Virus record (IMG/VR): IMGVR_UViG_3300043568_000787
Span: 1 to 49,157 of that record
DNA from: a virus
Length of the DNA: 49,157 nucleotides
Direction: 5' to 3' (one strand)
Each line of letters opens with the position of its first letter. Within the stretch, counting starts at the first letter, position 1. The notes below the pieces were generated by a model. That model made no database searches. It was not told where the DNA came from and saw only the letters and a program-made list of their open reading frames with translations. Below are positions 1 to 8,590 of the stretch, piece after piece. The position numbers were made by a program, and so were the translations under genes.

Positions 1-2669
1 TATTGGCCATCTTGGTATTGAGAAATTACTATATCATTTTGTGTGTTAACAACAACAACAATGTCACTATCATTAGAAATATAACGATAATCTTCTTGAC
101 CTTGTGCTACAACATATTTTTCTAATACAATATATGTGTTAGGTATTACTAATTGATCAAATAATGTAGGATCATCAACTACGCCATCATCGTCGCTGTC
201 ATTGAATGTGACTTGAATTTTTTTAGTATCAACATAACCATCTAGACCTCGAAACTCTTCAGTAATTTCCCAATCTCTATCATAGGTAAATGGAGTTGTG
301 CCGCCTGGAGACAACGGGTTGGTATTAATATTTAAAACTTTGATTACATCTTTAACAACAGTATTATTACGAGTATCATAAATTTTATCGCTAGAATCAA
401 AGAAGAATCTTACCTGTTGGGCACTTTCAAATATGTAACGTGTTAATCTACTAGTCACTGTATAGTATTCTGTATCTGTCGTGAATAGCACTAGCCAACT
501 ACTGTCCGTTTTAGAATTAGTGGCGTCGCCTTGCCTACCAAGGCTAAAGACTTCGCTAGTGTTAAGATTTGTCTCTGTAATAATTTTCCATAATCTTGTT
601 TCAATATCATATCGAAGACCGAATTTTTTATTTCCAAACACCAAATCTACCATGGCAGTTATAGTACTGGATTCTATGCTGGTTCTCCAAGCAGGAATGA
701 TTTCAGATAATACTGCAGTATTTGGAACTATATCATTTAACACAATAGGTCCTGATTTATCAAACAACAGTCCAGTACCATTGGCTGTTCCATCTCCCGC
801 TATTGATACTGCTTTTGTCCAAATGAATGTAGCAGAATTCAATACTGTGGCAGAGCCAGGCACCAACTCATTGTTTTTTGTTTTATCAAAGTAATAACCG
901 GCGGGCGCTGTAAATTTTATCAAGGCACCCACTGTAAAAAATCGTAACAGGGTACCAGTATAAGAAGAAACTTTTTGCTTTGTACCCGATACAGTATCTT
1001 CAATGTAGCCAGTACTCTGATTAACATCCAATGTTCTGTTGTACCATTTAACTTCTAATAAATTTACAGGAATTTTTTCAAAATTATCGTAGTAAAAATT
1101 TTTAAGATTAGATGATTTTAAAACGTCTGACAATTCATTATAAAGAATTGCCTCTATGTCTGTTCTAGTGGCGTACTTAAATCTAAAACTGTCAGAGAAT
1201 TCTTGTTTATATATTAAACCGTCATCCGCAAACAAGTTAGTTTTGCTGTACTTGCCTGTTGGGTCTACTAGGTCAAAATATCGACTGATACCGCTTGAAC
1301 TGCGGTTAACTGCTTTTACTTTTACAACTTGCTGATTAACACTTAGAGGACTAATATTGTAATCTTCTCCTGTAATCATTCTATTTTGTGTATAGTACGT
1401 GGCAGGAGCATTAGTCTTAATACTGTCGTTAGTTTCGGTTGGGCCACTATTAGACACGCTTGATTGTAAACTTAATGTCACACTCAATGTTTCAACTTGG
1501 CCAACTTGACTAATATAAGGAATATCTATGCTAACATTCTTAATATCTTTAGGATTAACAGTATAGTTTAGTCCGTTGCTGGTTCTGTAGTATGTTCTAA
1601 ATGTGCCTTGTGGTAAATTACCAAACACACCGTCACTGAACACTAAACTAACTCTGTCACTGGCTCTAGTTACTACACCATATATGTTTCGGATGCTTTT
1701 GTTAAGACTATTATAGATAACATTATTGCCTTCGAAACTAGGGACTTGTGCCCAATACTCACTTTCCGTTCCGTTGTTATCTAGTCTATATAACCACACA
1801 TCACTGTTGTTAATGTTAACTGCGTCTAGGTCAACTGATTCGTCTGTGGCTGGCTGGCTCAGTGTAAAGCTGCCTTGATTCAATGTACCTTGAGTAAATC
1901 TTAAAAAGAATCCTGTATTGCTACTGCCGTTGCCGCGGCCGCTGTCTCTGTACAAGAATGACAAACTGTTTCCTATGCTAGGAGGTTCTTCATATATTTC
2001 AGTTTTACCAGCAAACGTTGTACTTACAATTTCAAAATTCATACTGCGGCCATCTACTGGTTTGTTAAAAGAGTATACCGGTATAGAAGTGCTCACTGTT
2101 TGAAATCTATATTGTTCAGTGGGAATACCATAAATTTCTTGTTTTGCGTCTGGATTTCCATACTGTCTAGTTGCCGGCAAGGCCGCATTGATAACTTTAA
2201 TAAACTGGTCGTACCAATTGGTGTTAGCTGGATCATTCCACGCAACAACCTGATTGGCTAGATTTCTGCCGTTGCTGTCATACACTGACTGAGTAGTACT
2301 TACAGTATTAAATTTCAACAAGCCCGATGCAGCAATATTACGTTTTGTTTTATAACTTAATAAACGTGCTAGACGCAACACACTTTCGCGTCGTTCTGCT
2401 AGCTCTAGGAAGTTTTCACGGGCATTTAAATCAACACGGAAAGCTATGCTTTGGCCCAAGAACGCAATCATGTCGATTAGGGCAAGGTATTCGCTTGATT
2501 CAATATAGTCGTTGAAATCTTCTGGATAATTCTCGCGGATATAACTAATCATCACGCGGCGTAGATTTTCAAAGTCGTAGCTTTGGAAATCGGCATTACG
2601 GAAGCTCTGGTATATACGTTTCCAGTCTTCTGCTACTAGTAATCTATTTTGTCTATCTGTTGCTGACAT
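1..2669 (-). CDS. 6: Baseplate wedge subunit gp6 (partial, runs off left edge)
   Basis: This reading frame is open from an ATG at 2667-2669 (minus strand) to the window edge, giving about 889 codons without a stop. The N-terminal 130 residues are typical of T4 gp6: a helical region with a YIESSEYLALIDMIAFLGQS stretch, then FRVDLNARENFLELAERRES and LLSYKTKRN. In T4, gp6 dimers form the continuous inner ring of the baseplate that links the six wedges and rearranges on sheath contraction. T4 gp6 is 660 aa, so this protein is already longer, as in marine T4-like phages. It is the last visible gene of the minus-strand tail operon and has its own late promoter box at 2690-2696. A GGGA 8 bases before the ATG is a modest ribosome site. 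Identity is secure; the C-terminus is not visible. Confidence 0.9.
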   Translation of the reverse strand, partial: MSATDRQNRLLVAEDWKRIYQSFRNADFQSYDFENLRRVMISYIRENYPEDFNDYIESSEYLALIDMIAFLGQSIAFRVDLNARENFLELAERRESVLRLARLLSYKTKRNIAASGLLKFNTVSTTQSVYDSNGRNLANQVVAWNDPANTNWYDQFIKVINAALPATRQYGNPDAKQEIYGIPTEQYRFQTVSTSIPVYSFNKPVDGRSMNFEIVSTTFAGKTEIYEEPPSIGNSLSFLYRDSGRGNGSSNTGFFLRFTQGTLNQGSFTLSQPATDESVDLDAVNINNSDVWLYRLDNNGTESEYWAQVPSFEGNNVIYNSLNKSIRNIYGVVTRASDRVSLVFSDGVFGNLPQGTFRTYYRTSNGLNYTVNPKDIKNVSIDIPYISQVGQVETLSVTLSLQSSVSNSGPTETNDSIKTNAPATYYTQNRMITGEDYNISPLSVNQQVVKVKAVNRSSSGISRYFDLVDPTGKYSKTNLFADDGLIYKQEFSDSFRFKYATRTDIEAILYNELSDVLKSSNLKNFYYDNFEKIPVNLLEVKWYNRTLDVNQSTGYIEDTVSGTKQKVSSYTGTLLRFFTVGALIKFTAPAGYYFDKTKNNELVPGSATVLNSATFIWTKAVSIAGDGTANGTGLLFDKSGPIVLNDIVPNTAVLSEIIPAWRTSIESSTITAMVDLVFGNKKFGLRYDIETRLWKIITETNLNTSEVFSLGRQGDATNSKTDSSWLVLFTTDTEYYTVTSRLTRYIFESAQQVRFFFDSSDKIYDTRNNTVVKDVIKVLNINTNPLSPGGTTPFTYDRDWEITEEFRGLDGYVDTKKIQVTFNDSDDDGVVDDPTLFDQLVIPNTYIVLEKYVVAQGQEDYRYISNDSDIVVVVNTQNDIVISQYQDGQ

Positions 2670-2689
2670 ATCTGCTTCCCATATACAGA

Positions 2690-2696
2690 TATTTAT
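2690..2696 (-). promoter_or_regulatory. T4-type late promoter box upstream of gp6
   Basis: The minus strand reads CGATAAATAT here, matching the T4 late consensus TATAAATA recognised by the gp55 sigma factor. The predicted start falls near 2684, leaving a leader of about 15 bases before the gp6 ATG at 2669. The box lies in the short gap between gp25 and gp6, so gp6 could be transcribed apart from the upstream operon. Confidence 0.6.
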
Positions 2697-2720
2697 CGGT
2701 TTTATTATATGCTATTTTAA

Positions 2721-3164
2721 TTAGCCGATTAGACCATTTGCTTGGTCAAATTTAAATTGGAGAGATTCTTGTATGTTATAAGGAAGATAAGTCAGCGTAC
2801 ATTCTATTTGTAGGCCGCTTTCGTAGGTTGTAACAATTACATTGTTGGCATTGACCCGAGGATCGTAATTGATAATCTGTTCAACGTTTTTTACAATAAG
2901 TTGTTTTAGATCTTCCGTCAACGGTTCAAATAATACATCCCATATGATAGTGCCGAACGTAGGATTTTCTAACCGTTCGCCTTGACGAATATGAAAGTGA
3001 TTGATAATATCTTGTTTAATTAAGGCTAGATCATACAGGCTATAGCTCTTGCTGTCGCCGCTGACACTGCTAAAACCTTTGTAGGTTTTAGATCCAGGCA
3101 CAGTTGCTCTGCCGGCAGGGCCTTTTAGTACTACCTTGTTAAATAATTTCTGATTGGCTGTCAT
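2721..3164 (-). CDS. 25: Baseplate wedge subunit gp25
   Basis: This is a 147-aa protein of the gp25/GPW family, homologous to TssE of type VI secretion. It sits in the wedge next to gp6 and gp53 and helps start sheath assembly. Family features seen are the central YSLYDLALIKQDIINHFHIR region, a GERLENPTFGTIIWDVLFEP core, and YDPRVN at the place of the conserved gp25 EPR-type loop. I chose the ATG at 3162-3164 (MTANQKLF) because a GAGGAG ribosome site, formed by the last codons of gp5, lies just before it. A longer frame reaching 3239 would overlap gp5 by 67 bases and has no such support. T4 gp25 is 132 aa. Confidence is high. Confidence 0.9.
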   Translation of the reverse strand: MTANQKLFNKVVLKGPAGRATVPGSKTYKGFSSVSGDSKSYSLYDLALIKQDIINHFHIRQGERLENPTFGTIIWDVLFEPLTEDLKQLIVKNVEQIINYDPRVNANNVIVTTYESGLQIECTLTYLPYNIQESLQFKFDQANGLIG

Positions 3165-3172
3165 AGTAGTAT

Positions 3173-4741
3173 TTACTCCTCGTTCTCGGGTGGCATTTCC
3201 TTGGAGAATGTGTCGGTTATTGTAGAATATTTTTTCCAATACTCCGGTACAGGAATATCACTGCCTGCTTCCCTATCAGTCAAGTCAGGTTTAAAACTAG
3301 CAGGATCTAAATTTTCGTGATGTGGCCAAGGTTCGTGGCTTGGAATACGTAACATAATACTGTCTGTTGTACTTTCAGTTTCGTCTGGATTAGCAAAAGT
3401 AGTCAATGGTTCAGGGGCTGTAGCAGCGACTGCACTAGCTGCAGCTGGGCCGTTTAGATTAATATTGCCACCGGAAATTGTAGTGTTGGCAGCGGCAATT
3501 TCCATATTTCCGCCAGATGTTAATTTGTTTGCGCCGCTGGTGTTAAGGTCAAATCCGCCACCAACTGTGATATTGGTTTGATCCGCAACGGTTTCATCGT
3601 GTGTGCCGCCAACTTGTATAAAATTGTTAGAATCAACAATTAGAATTTTGTCTGTGCCAATTTCTGTTTGATGGCGGGCGCCTACTTTTAAATTAAAATT
3701 TCTACCAACTTCTATGTTAAAATCTCTATCAGCGTAAAAATTAAAATCTTGTTTAGTACGTATGCTTATACTGTCTTCGGCAAAAATATCAATTTTACCA
3801 TCGCTAGACATTTCTATCCAGGTTGTGCCGCGGGCGTTACCTATGTAAATTAAGTCTTCGCTGTTGTGCATCAAAATTTGATGGCCAGTTCTAGTTCTAA
3901 ATCGTATTAATTCATTGTGTGGAATTTCTGGAAGCCCATCATCTTCGTCTTGTTCAACGGCGGCATAGTCAGGAGGACCGTCACTAGCAGTAGTACGACG
4001 AAGGAATTTATCATCTCCATCATCCATAACCACACTGCTGCCGCCCAGTCTGCTGATAAATCCGGCGGCAATCTTGTGCTCGTCTTTACCAAACTTGCCT
4101 TTAGGAGCGCCGCTTCGTTTATCAATTGGGCCAGGAGTGCTGATGCCAAATACCATACTGGGTATCTCTCTCCTGGCACTGCTGGTTGTGATACCCCTAA
4201 TATCGTCTTCTATCAGGCCTTGTTCGTCTAAGATATCCTGCAGTGGGCTGGCAGGTTTAAGAATTTTAGTAGGATCTGTGGCTGCTTCTCTTGCTTTTTT
4301 ATTATATTCAGCAACGGGCACACGTTCATATGTACCGTCTATATTATATTTTGTGGCAGCATGTCCAGGAACTTGAAAATTCATATTTTCATCAGGTACA
4401 CATCCTATCCAATAACCTTTACGTGGATCACCATCAATAAAGATAACCATGACAATAGTACCAACATCAGGAGGAATGAACCACATGCCGTAACTTTTTT
4501 GCGTGGCATTATAGTCATCTTCTTCCGTGATAAACTCTACATTAGTTTGTCCGCCAAACGGTGTTAGATATTTTACTTGGTGTAGCTGGCCTTCTTTAGC
4601 TTCGTCATTACCTACTTCTCTTAATAGCTGTACCTGTAGCGTACCCATGTAGGTAGGATCCAAGTGACTGATAACTTTTGCTAAGAATGGGCCCGGCTTT
4701 TGTTCAGCACTGCCTGTGGGTTGTCGTGTATCTTCTGCCAT
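3173..4741 (-). CDS. 5: Baseplate hub/spike gp5, without visible lysozyme domain
   Basis: This 522-aa protein matches the T4 gp5 cell-puncturing spike in layout. The N-terminal OB-fold spans about residues 18-135 (FLAKVISHLDPTYMGTLQVQ, then SYGMWFIPPDVGTIVMVIFI). A charged linker follows, and then a C-terminal repeat region (about 285-445) of short alternating strands, rich in IDIFAEDSISIRTKQDFNFY-type octads, that would form the trimeric beta-helix needle. T4 gp5 carries a phage lysozyme domain between OB-fold and needle. Here residues 140-270 contain no recognisable lysozyme motif, as in several marine T4-like phages. It follows the 818-aa putative hub gene by three bases, with AGGA before the ATG, and precedes gp25. 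The gp5 call is firm; the loss of lysozyme is judged by eye. Confidence 0.88.
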   Translation of the reverse strand: MAEDTRQPTGSAEQKPGPFLAKVISHLDPTYMGTLQVQLLREVGNDEAKEGQLHQVKYLTPFGGQTNVEFITEEDDYNATQKSYGMWFIPPDVGTIVMVIFIDGDPRKGYWIGCVPDENMNFQVPGHAATKYNIDGTYERVPVAEYNKKAREAATDPTKILKPASPLQDILDEQGLIEDDIRGITTSSARREIPSMVFGISTPGPIDKRSGAPKGKFGKDEHKIAAGFISRLGGSSVVMDDGDDKFLRRTTASDGPPDYAAVEQDEDDGLPEIPHNELIRFRTRTGHQILMHNSEDLIYIGNARGTTWIEMSSDGKIDIFAEDSISIRTKQDFNFYADRDFNIEVGRNFNLKVGARHQTEIGTDKILIVDSNNFIQVGGTHDETVADQTNITVGGGFDLNTSGANKLTSGGNMEIAAANTTISGGNINLNGPAAASAVAATAPEPLTTFANPDETESTTDSIMLRIPSHEPWPHHENLDPASFKPDLTDREAGSDIPVPEYWKKYSTITDTFSKEMPPENEE

Positions 4742-4744
4742 TTG

Positions 4745-7201
4745 TTATCCTGCGAAATCGCCTAGGGCTGCGTTGTTAGCTGATATTTGATCATCTGTCA
4801 GTGGAGCTGTTTGTGGTCCTTCTGCAGCCCACTCTGTTATTCTTGCCTGAGTAGCTTCATCGTCTTCTGCAGCATATTCATTTTCTGTAGGCGCTGAAGC
4901 TGTCTGTGGAGGCTTAGTGCTCTTAACTTCTTGACCTGGTAATCTACTTAATTTTAAAGTTTGTGTAAATTTACCTCTCCTAAAATTAGACGTAACAAGC
5001 GTGACAAGATAAAGTCCACTAAACTGTGGAACTCCAGCGGTTGTACTAAAATCATACACACCATCTTCTAGGTTAATATCAATTGGAGTTCTAAAATTAA
5101 CAGTAATTAATACTCTGCCGCTTTGATAATTCATTGCTCCGTCAGCATTGATAAATTTATTATCTGTAGCCACTGCGCTATAGTTGCCCATACCACTGTC
5201 TCCTAGGAAATAAGGATCTCCTAGAATTGTTAAATTCAAATTGATCATGCTAGTATTGCTAGTAATGCTGTCGTGGAATTGTCTAGCGGCAATACTGGCA
5301 TTATCGTCAAGGCCGCCACCTCCTTTGCCGCCAGTCATGGTCATAATTCCGTCTTTTAATACAGTAGTGGGAATTTGTCCTTCTTTAGGTTTTTCACCGT
5401 CTGGTGTTTTATTATCTGGATCGCCTTCTACTCCAGAGCCAGCATTTGCTTTTTGCTCTTTATCTCCGCTATTCTTGCCGGCGTCGGCGCTCATCTGTGT
5501 AAAAAAGCTGGCATTAAATTCTATATCAAAATCCATTACATCTAAATTTTTGCCTGTATAGATATAATTGTATTCTTTAATAACTTGTTCTTTGGCTTTT
5601 TCTGTTCCAGGGTTTGGAGTGTTCGGAGGTAAAAATGCGCTGGCAGAAGCATCGTAAGGAACAATTCTATAAACAATTAATTTAGGCTTAACCCCTGTTT
5701 TTTTAATATTTTCATCTGAAGGAATATAGTACAAGTGTGTTTCAACTCTCCACCACTGTACTGTACCTTCAGGAGTTATTTGACTTAGAGCGGTTCTTCC
5801 GTATTCGCTCATCAAGATCACTTGATTGATAGCGTTAACAACATCGCTGCCTTGGGTAAATTTAAATTCACTAGATTCAGGATTGATAGAAATAGCGCCA
5901 CGCTTGTAAGTTCCAGATTTTTCATCGTAGGCAAGATTATCTTTAGCAAACGGAGTAGCACCTTTATTATACAAGTTGAATCCCATTGTACTTTTACCAA
6001 CATCATTCATTTCAGATTCATCTTGTACTTGTGTTTTGTTAATGCTGCTGGTGGTGACTCCTAGTTTTTTAAACAAGTTCATGTCCCCACCAGATGAACT
6101 ATTAGGGTTTATGGTTGCACCAGCACTAGAAGTAGAATCATTACTGGGAGGATTAGCATCACCTGTTTTTAAATCTTTAGGAAAACTAATTAATATTTGA
6201 TCAGCCACAACAACATCTTTACGTTTGACTGCTTCATTTAAACGTGTATTCAAAACTGCTTGTAAACTTTTCTCTCCAGTTTGTAACATTTCTCCCACAT
6301 TTTTTCCTGTTATCGACACATCTGTTTTTAATTCAGAATATACTTTACTATAGGCTTTTTCGTTAACTGGGTATGCAGAAATGTCATACTCGGCACCTTT
6401 GCCTGTGGCTCTCATGGAAAATTTATAAAGTTTAATAGGAAAATATTTTGTTGTTTTATCTATTTGTACGTTTTGTAAATCGGCATCAATATGTCCTTTG
6501 AATTCCATACTTAGTAACAGGGGCATTTCCAAATAATTCACATGACCCACATTTTTTGCAGCAACTTGTAATGTTTGAAAAAACATTCCCATACTGTAAG
6601 GTTCGATCAATTTAAATTTAAGGCCCGTGGCATTGGTATTACCAGTACTTTGATCAAAACCTACGGAACTATTGATCTGTACATCTTCAATATAAAAATC
6701 AAAACTGCCGTCAGGGTTTGATTTTGTTTTGTTTGCGGTAGGTACCCTGTCTGAAGGGTTGCCGTTGCCGCTTTTTAAAATTATTGGGCCTAATAGACCT
6801 TTACGATAAGTCTCATTTGGAAAATTTAAACTGGCATCATCTAATACACTTAATGTGAAAATATAATTGTAACTGGCATATTGATGAAGTATGTTAGGAA
6901 ACGGCGGTTTAGCTTCTAACGCCACTTGCGTCTGGGCCTTGGTAGCGTTTTCAGTAAGATTACCTAACTTGTTTATGTTACTTTTAGCTTGTTGTATGGC
7001 GTTTTCTAATTCGGCAACCCCTGGCAAACTAGAAGTGATGTTACTTATGTTGACGCTTAATCCTGATTTAATAGCATTTGCAGCACTGGTGATACTATTA
7101 CTGGCAGCTGAAAGACCTTTAGCAACACCTGTATCCGATAAAACTTTATTAACTGTGTTAGAAGCAGTGGTGGCAGCACTGGCAAGATCAAAAGATGGCA
7201 T
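4745..7201 (-). CDS. Putative baseplate hub / virion structural protein, 818 aa
   Basis: I cannot name this protein with certainty. It starts with an Ala/Ser/Asn-rich helical segment (residues 1-90) and continues with beta-rich sequence. The C-terminal part has FSGLYLVTLVTSNFRRGKFT followed by QTLKLSRLPG, a pattern common at the end of tail-hub proteins. Residues around 160-210 (DFYIEDVQINSS ... FKLIEPYS) also look hub-like. It lies between gp53 and gp5, and no separate gp27 gene is seen in the window. A role as the ring to which the gp5 spike binds (gp27 equivalent), possibly fused to extra domains, is my inference. An AGGAG lies 5 bases before the ATG, inside the end of gp53. A generic 'virion structural protein' label is the safe call. 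Confidence 0.6.
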   Translation of the reverse strand: MPSFDLASAATTASNTVNKVLSDTGVAKGLSAASNSITSAANAIKSGLSVNISNITSSLPGVAELENAIQQAKSNINKLGNLTENATKAQTQVALEAKPPFPNILHQYASYNYIFTLSVLDDASLNFPNETYRKGLLGPIILKSGNGNPSDRVPTANKTKSNPDGSFDFYIEDVQINSSVGFDQSTGNTNATGLKFKLIEPYSMGMFFQTLQVAAKNVGHVNYLEMPLLLSMEFKGHIDADLQNVQIDKTTKYFPIKLYKFSMRATGKGAEYDISAYPVNEKAYSKVYSELKTDVSITGKNVGEMLQTGEKSLQAVLNTRLNEAVKRKDVVVADQILISFPKDLKTGDANPPSNDSTSSAGATINPNSSSGGDMNLFKKLGVTTSSINKTQVQDESEMNDVGKSTMGFNLYNKGATPFAKDNLAYDEKSGTYKRGAISINPESSEFKFTQGSDVVNAINQVILMSEYGRTALSQITPEGTVQWWRVETHLYYIPSDENIKKTGVKPKLIVYRIVPYDASASAFLPPNTPNPGTEKAKEQVIKEYNYIYTGKNLDVMDFDIEFNASFFTQMSADAGKNSGDKEQKANAGSGVEGDPDNKTPDGEKPKEGQIPTTVLKDGIMTMTGGKGGGGLDDNASIAARQFHDSITSNTSMINLNLTILGDPYFLGDSGMGNYSAVATDNKFINADGAMNYQSGRVLITVNFRTPIDINLEDGVYDFSTTAGVPQFSGLYLVTLVTSNFRRGKFTQTLKLSRLPGQEVKSTKPPQTASAPTENEYAAEDDEATQARITEWAAEGPQTAPLTDDQISANNAALGDFAG

Positions 7202-7202
7202 A

Positions 7203-7505
7203 TTAGACTCCTAACACTTTCGAAAGTCCTGAGCGTTTAGGAATATAGATTTCTACTCCTGGAATAAAATCATATATTGGATCTTGAAGTACGTCAAGAT
7301 TACGTTGTATGAATACCCACCACAGTTTAGATGTGCCATATAGGTCATAGGCCAATAGATCAGGCCTGTGAGAATACTGAGGTTCGATAGTATAAAGAAA
7401 ATCATCTGGCTCCGAGCTAACTGGTCTAATAGACAAGATTCCAAGATAATTTTGAATCACCGAAGTATTAAACCAAGGACTCGAACTTGTGTAAGTAGCG
7501 GCCAT
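7203..7505 (-). CDS. 53: Baseplate wedge subunit gp53
   Basis: This 100-aa protein has the gp53 wedge signature: YSHRPDLLAYDLYGTSKLWW followed by VFIQRNLDVLQDPIYDFIPG. That pattern (RPDxxAYxxYGxxxLWW...N) is the family core; T4 gp53 is longer (196 aa), and marine versions are short. gp53 clamps gp6, gp7 and gp25 in the inner baseplate. Its ATG overlaps the gp48 stop by one base (TAATG), so translation is probably coupled. The downstream 818-aa gene begins one base after its stop. Confidence 0.82.
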   Translation of the reverse strand: MAATYTSSSPWFNTSVIQNYLGILSIRPVSSEPDDFLYTIEPQYSHRPDLLAYDLYGTSKLWWVFIQRNLDVLQDPIYDFIPGVEIYIPKRSGLSKVLGV

Positions 7506-8512
7506 TATACATAACCTCCGTTAACATAATCACCTTTAACAAATTTCTGTAAACTAAATCTACGAACAGCTTCTCTACTATAGATAGGACGCACTGTTAT
7601 TTGTAATTCACTTTTGACTGGCACCCAACTGTTACCAGATGTGGCAAAACTGCCACCACCTGCAAGAGCAGTTACACCTGAAATTAATTTGCCAACGCCT
7701 GCTACGGCTCCACCTATTGCACCAATTGTTCCTAGAGCATTGGCTATTTTATTTGCTCCCAAAGCGCCTGCTAGTCCTGCTAGACCAGCTGATACGCCTG
7801 CTATGCCAGCTACAGAACTAAGTGCGCCACCGAGGCCGCCAGTTACCTCACTACCTGCGAATGCTGTACTTGTATTAATATAGTTTGTGTCAGCAGGCAA
7901 ATTGATAGAAAAACTTTCAATCACTACCGGAATGTTTTTAAAAACATAATCACCGTAGCCGTTTAATTTAAAAATAGGAGGAGGATTGCCTTGAAGGTCA
8001 CCTTCGCCGGTAAACATCTTTGTGGCACTTCTTAGACAGTGTACAGCGGCAAGCCAATACATTGCCTGCTCTCCATCTTCAACGTTGAACGCACCATTTA
8101 TTGAAATTGTGTTTGCTCTACTGTTTTGATAATAGACAAATCCGTAATTGCTATGCGTAAAATTTTCTTCGCCGTAACTGGCAGTACTTGAAATGGCAAT
8201 GCTGGGCGTATAAGGAAAAACTAGTCCACCTGCTTGTACTAACGGGCTTAACATTGGACTACTGGAAAATGCAGGCGGAATTGCCAAACGTACACGCCAA
8301 TCGCTGCTGGCATCGGCTCCGCCAAACGAAACACCGGCTGCGCTGGATGATCCTGATTCGCCACCTTTCGGTAGGTTGATGCTCCGTAATGACGAGATCA
8401 AGGCAGCTGGGTTAGATAAATTATTAAGCGCACCGGCTAATCTACCTGCAGTCGACAATGCGCCGCCAACAGTACTGGCTGCTGTATTCAATATTGATCC
8501 AAAATCTGCCAT
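7505..8512 (-). CDS. 48: Baseplate tail-tube cap/junction protein gp48
   Basis: This is a 335-aa protein. Residues 65-215 are beta-rich and resemble a tube-cap protein: DWRVRLAIPPAFSSSP, SNYGFVYYQNSRANTISING and EDGEQAMYWLAAVHCLRSAT. A long Gly/Ala-rich segment (about 225-290) is followed by a C-terminal strand region, WVPVKSELQITVRPIYSRE. T4 gp48 (364 aa) caps the central hub and starts polymerisation of the gp19 tail tube. The gene is first in the minus-strand tail operon, directly behind a late promoter, with a GGAG ribosome site 7 bases before the ATG. The position next to gp53 agrees with marine T4-like phages. A gp54-like role cannot be excluded from sequence alone. Confidence 0.72.
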   Translation of the reverse strand: MADFGSILNTAASTVGGALSTAGRLAGALNNLSNPAALISSLRSINLPKGGESGSSSAAGVSFGGADASSDWRVRLAIPPAFSSSPMLSPLVQAGGLVFPYTPSIAISSTASYGEENFTHSNYGFVYYQNSRANTISINGAFNVEDGEQAMYWLAAVHCLRSATKMFTGEGDLQGNPPPIFKLNGYGDYVFKNIPVVIESFSINLPADTNYINTSTAFAGSEVTGGLGGALSSVAGIAGVSAGLAGLAGALGANKIANALGTIGAIGGAVAGVGKLISGVTALAGGGSFATSGNSWVPVKSELQITVRPIYSREAVRRFSLQKFVKGDYVNGGYV

Positions 8513-8532
8513 TGATTTCTCCTTTTGTCTTC

Positions 8533-8539
8533 TATTTAG
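8533..8539 (-). promoter_or_regulatory. Late promoter box for the gp48-gp6 tail operon
   Basis: The minus strand reads CTAAATAGAAG, a variant of the T4 late box. Predicted start is near 8527, 15 bases before the gp48 ATG, and the short leader contains the GGAG ribosome site. It lies immediately beside the -35 element of the rightward early promoter. Confidence 0.6.
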
Positions 8540-8568
8540 TTGACAAAATAATCTGGGTAGTTTATAAT
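8540..8568 (+). promoter_or_regulatory. Consensus sigma70 (early) promoter for gp55 operon
   Basis: A perfect TTGACA -35 element at 8540-8545 and a perfect TATAAT -10 element at 8563-8568 are separated by exactly 17 bases. The expected start is near 8575, about 16 bases before the gp55 ATG, with an AGGA ribosome site at 8582-8585. Such a strong host-type promoter fits early transcription of the late sigma factor and recombination genes. Confidence 0.85.
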
Positions 8569-8590
8569 AGTACTAGAACCTAGGACTCGC

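Noticed and set aside
481-894. Plus-strand frames of 60-140 codons across 1-8500
   Set aside because: They lie antisense to intact gp6, gp5, hub and gp48 genes and have no signals of their own.
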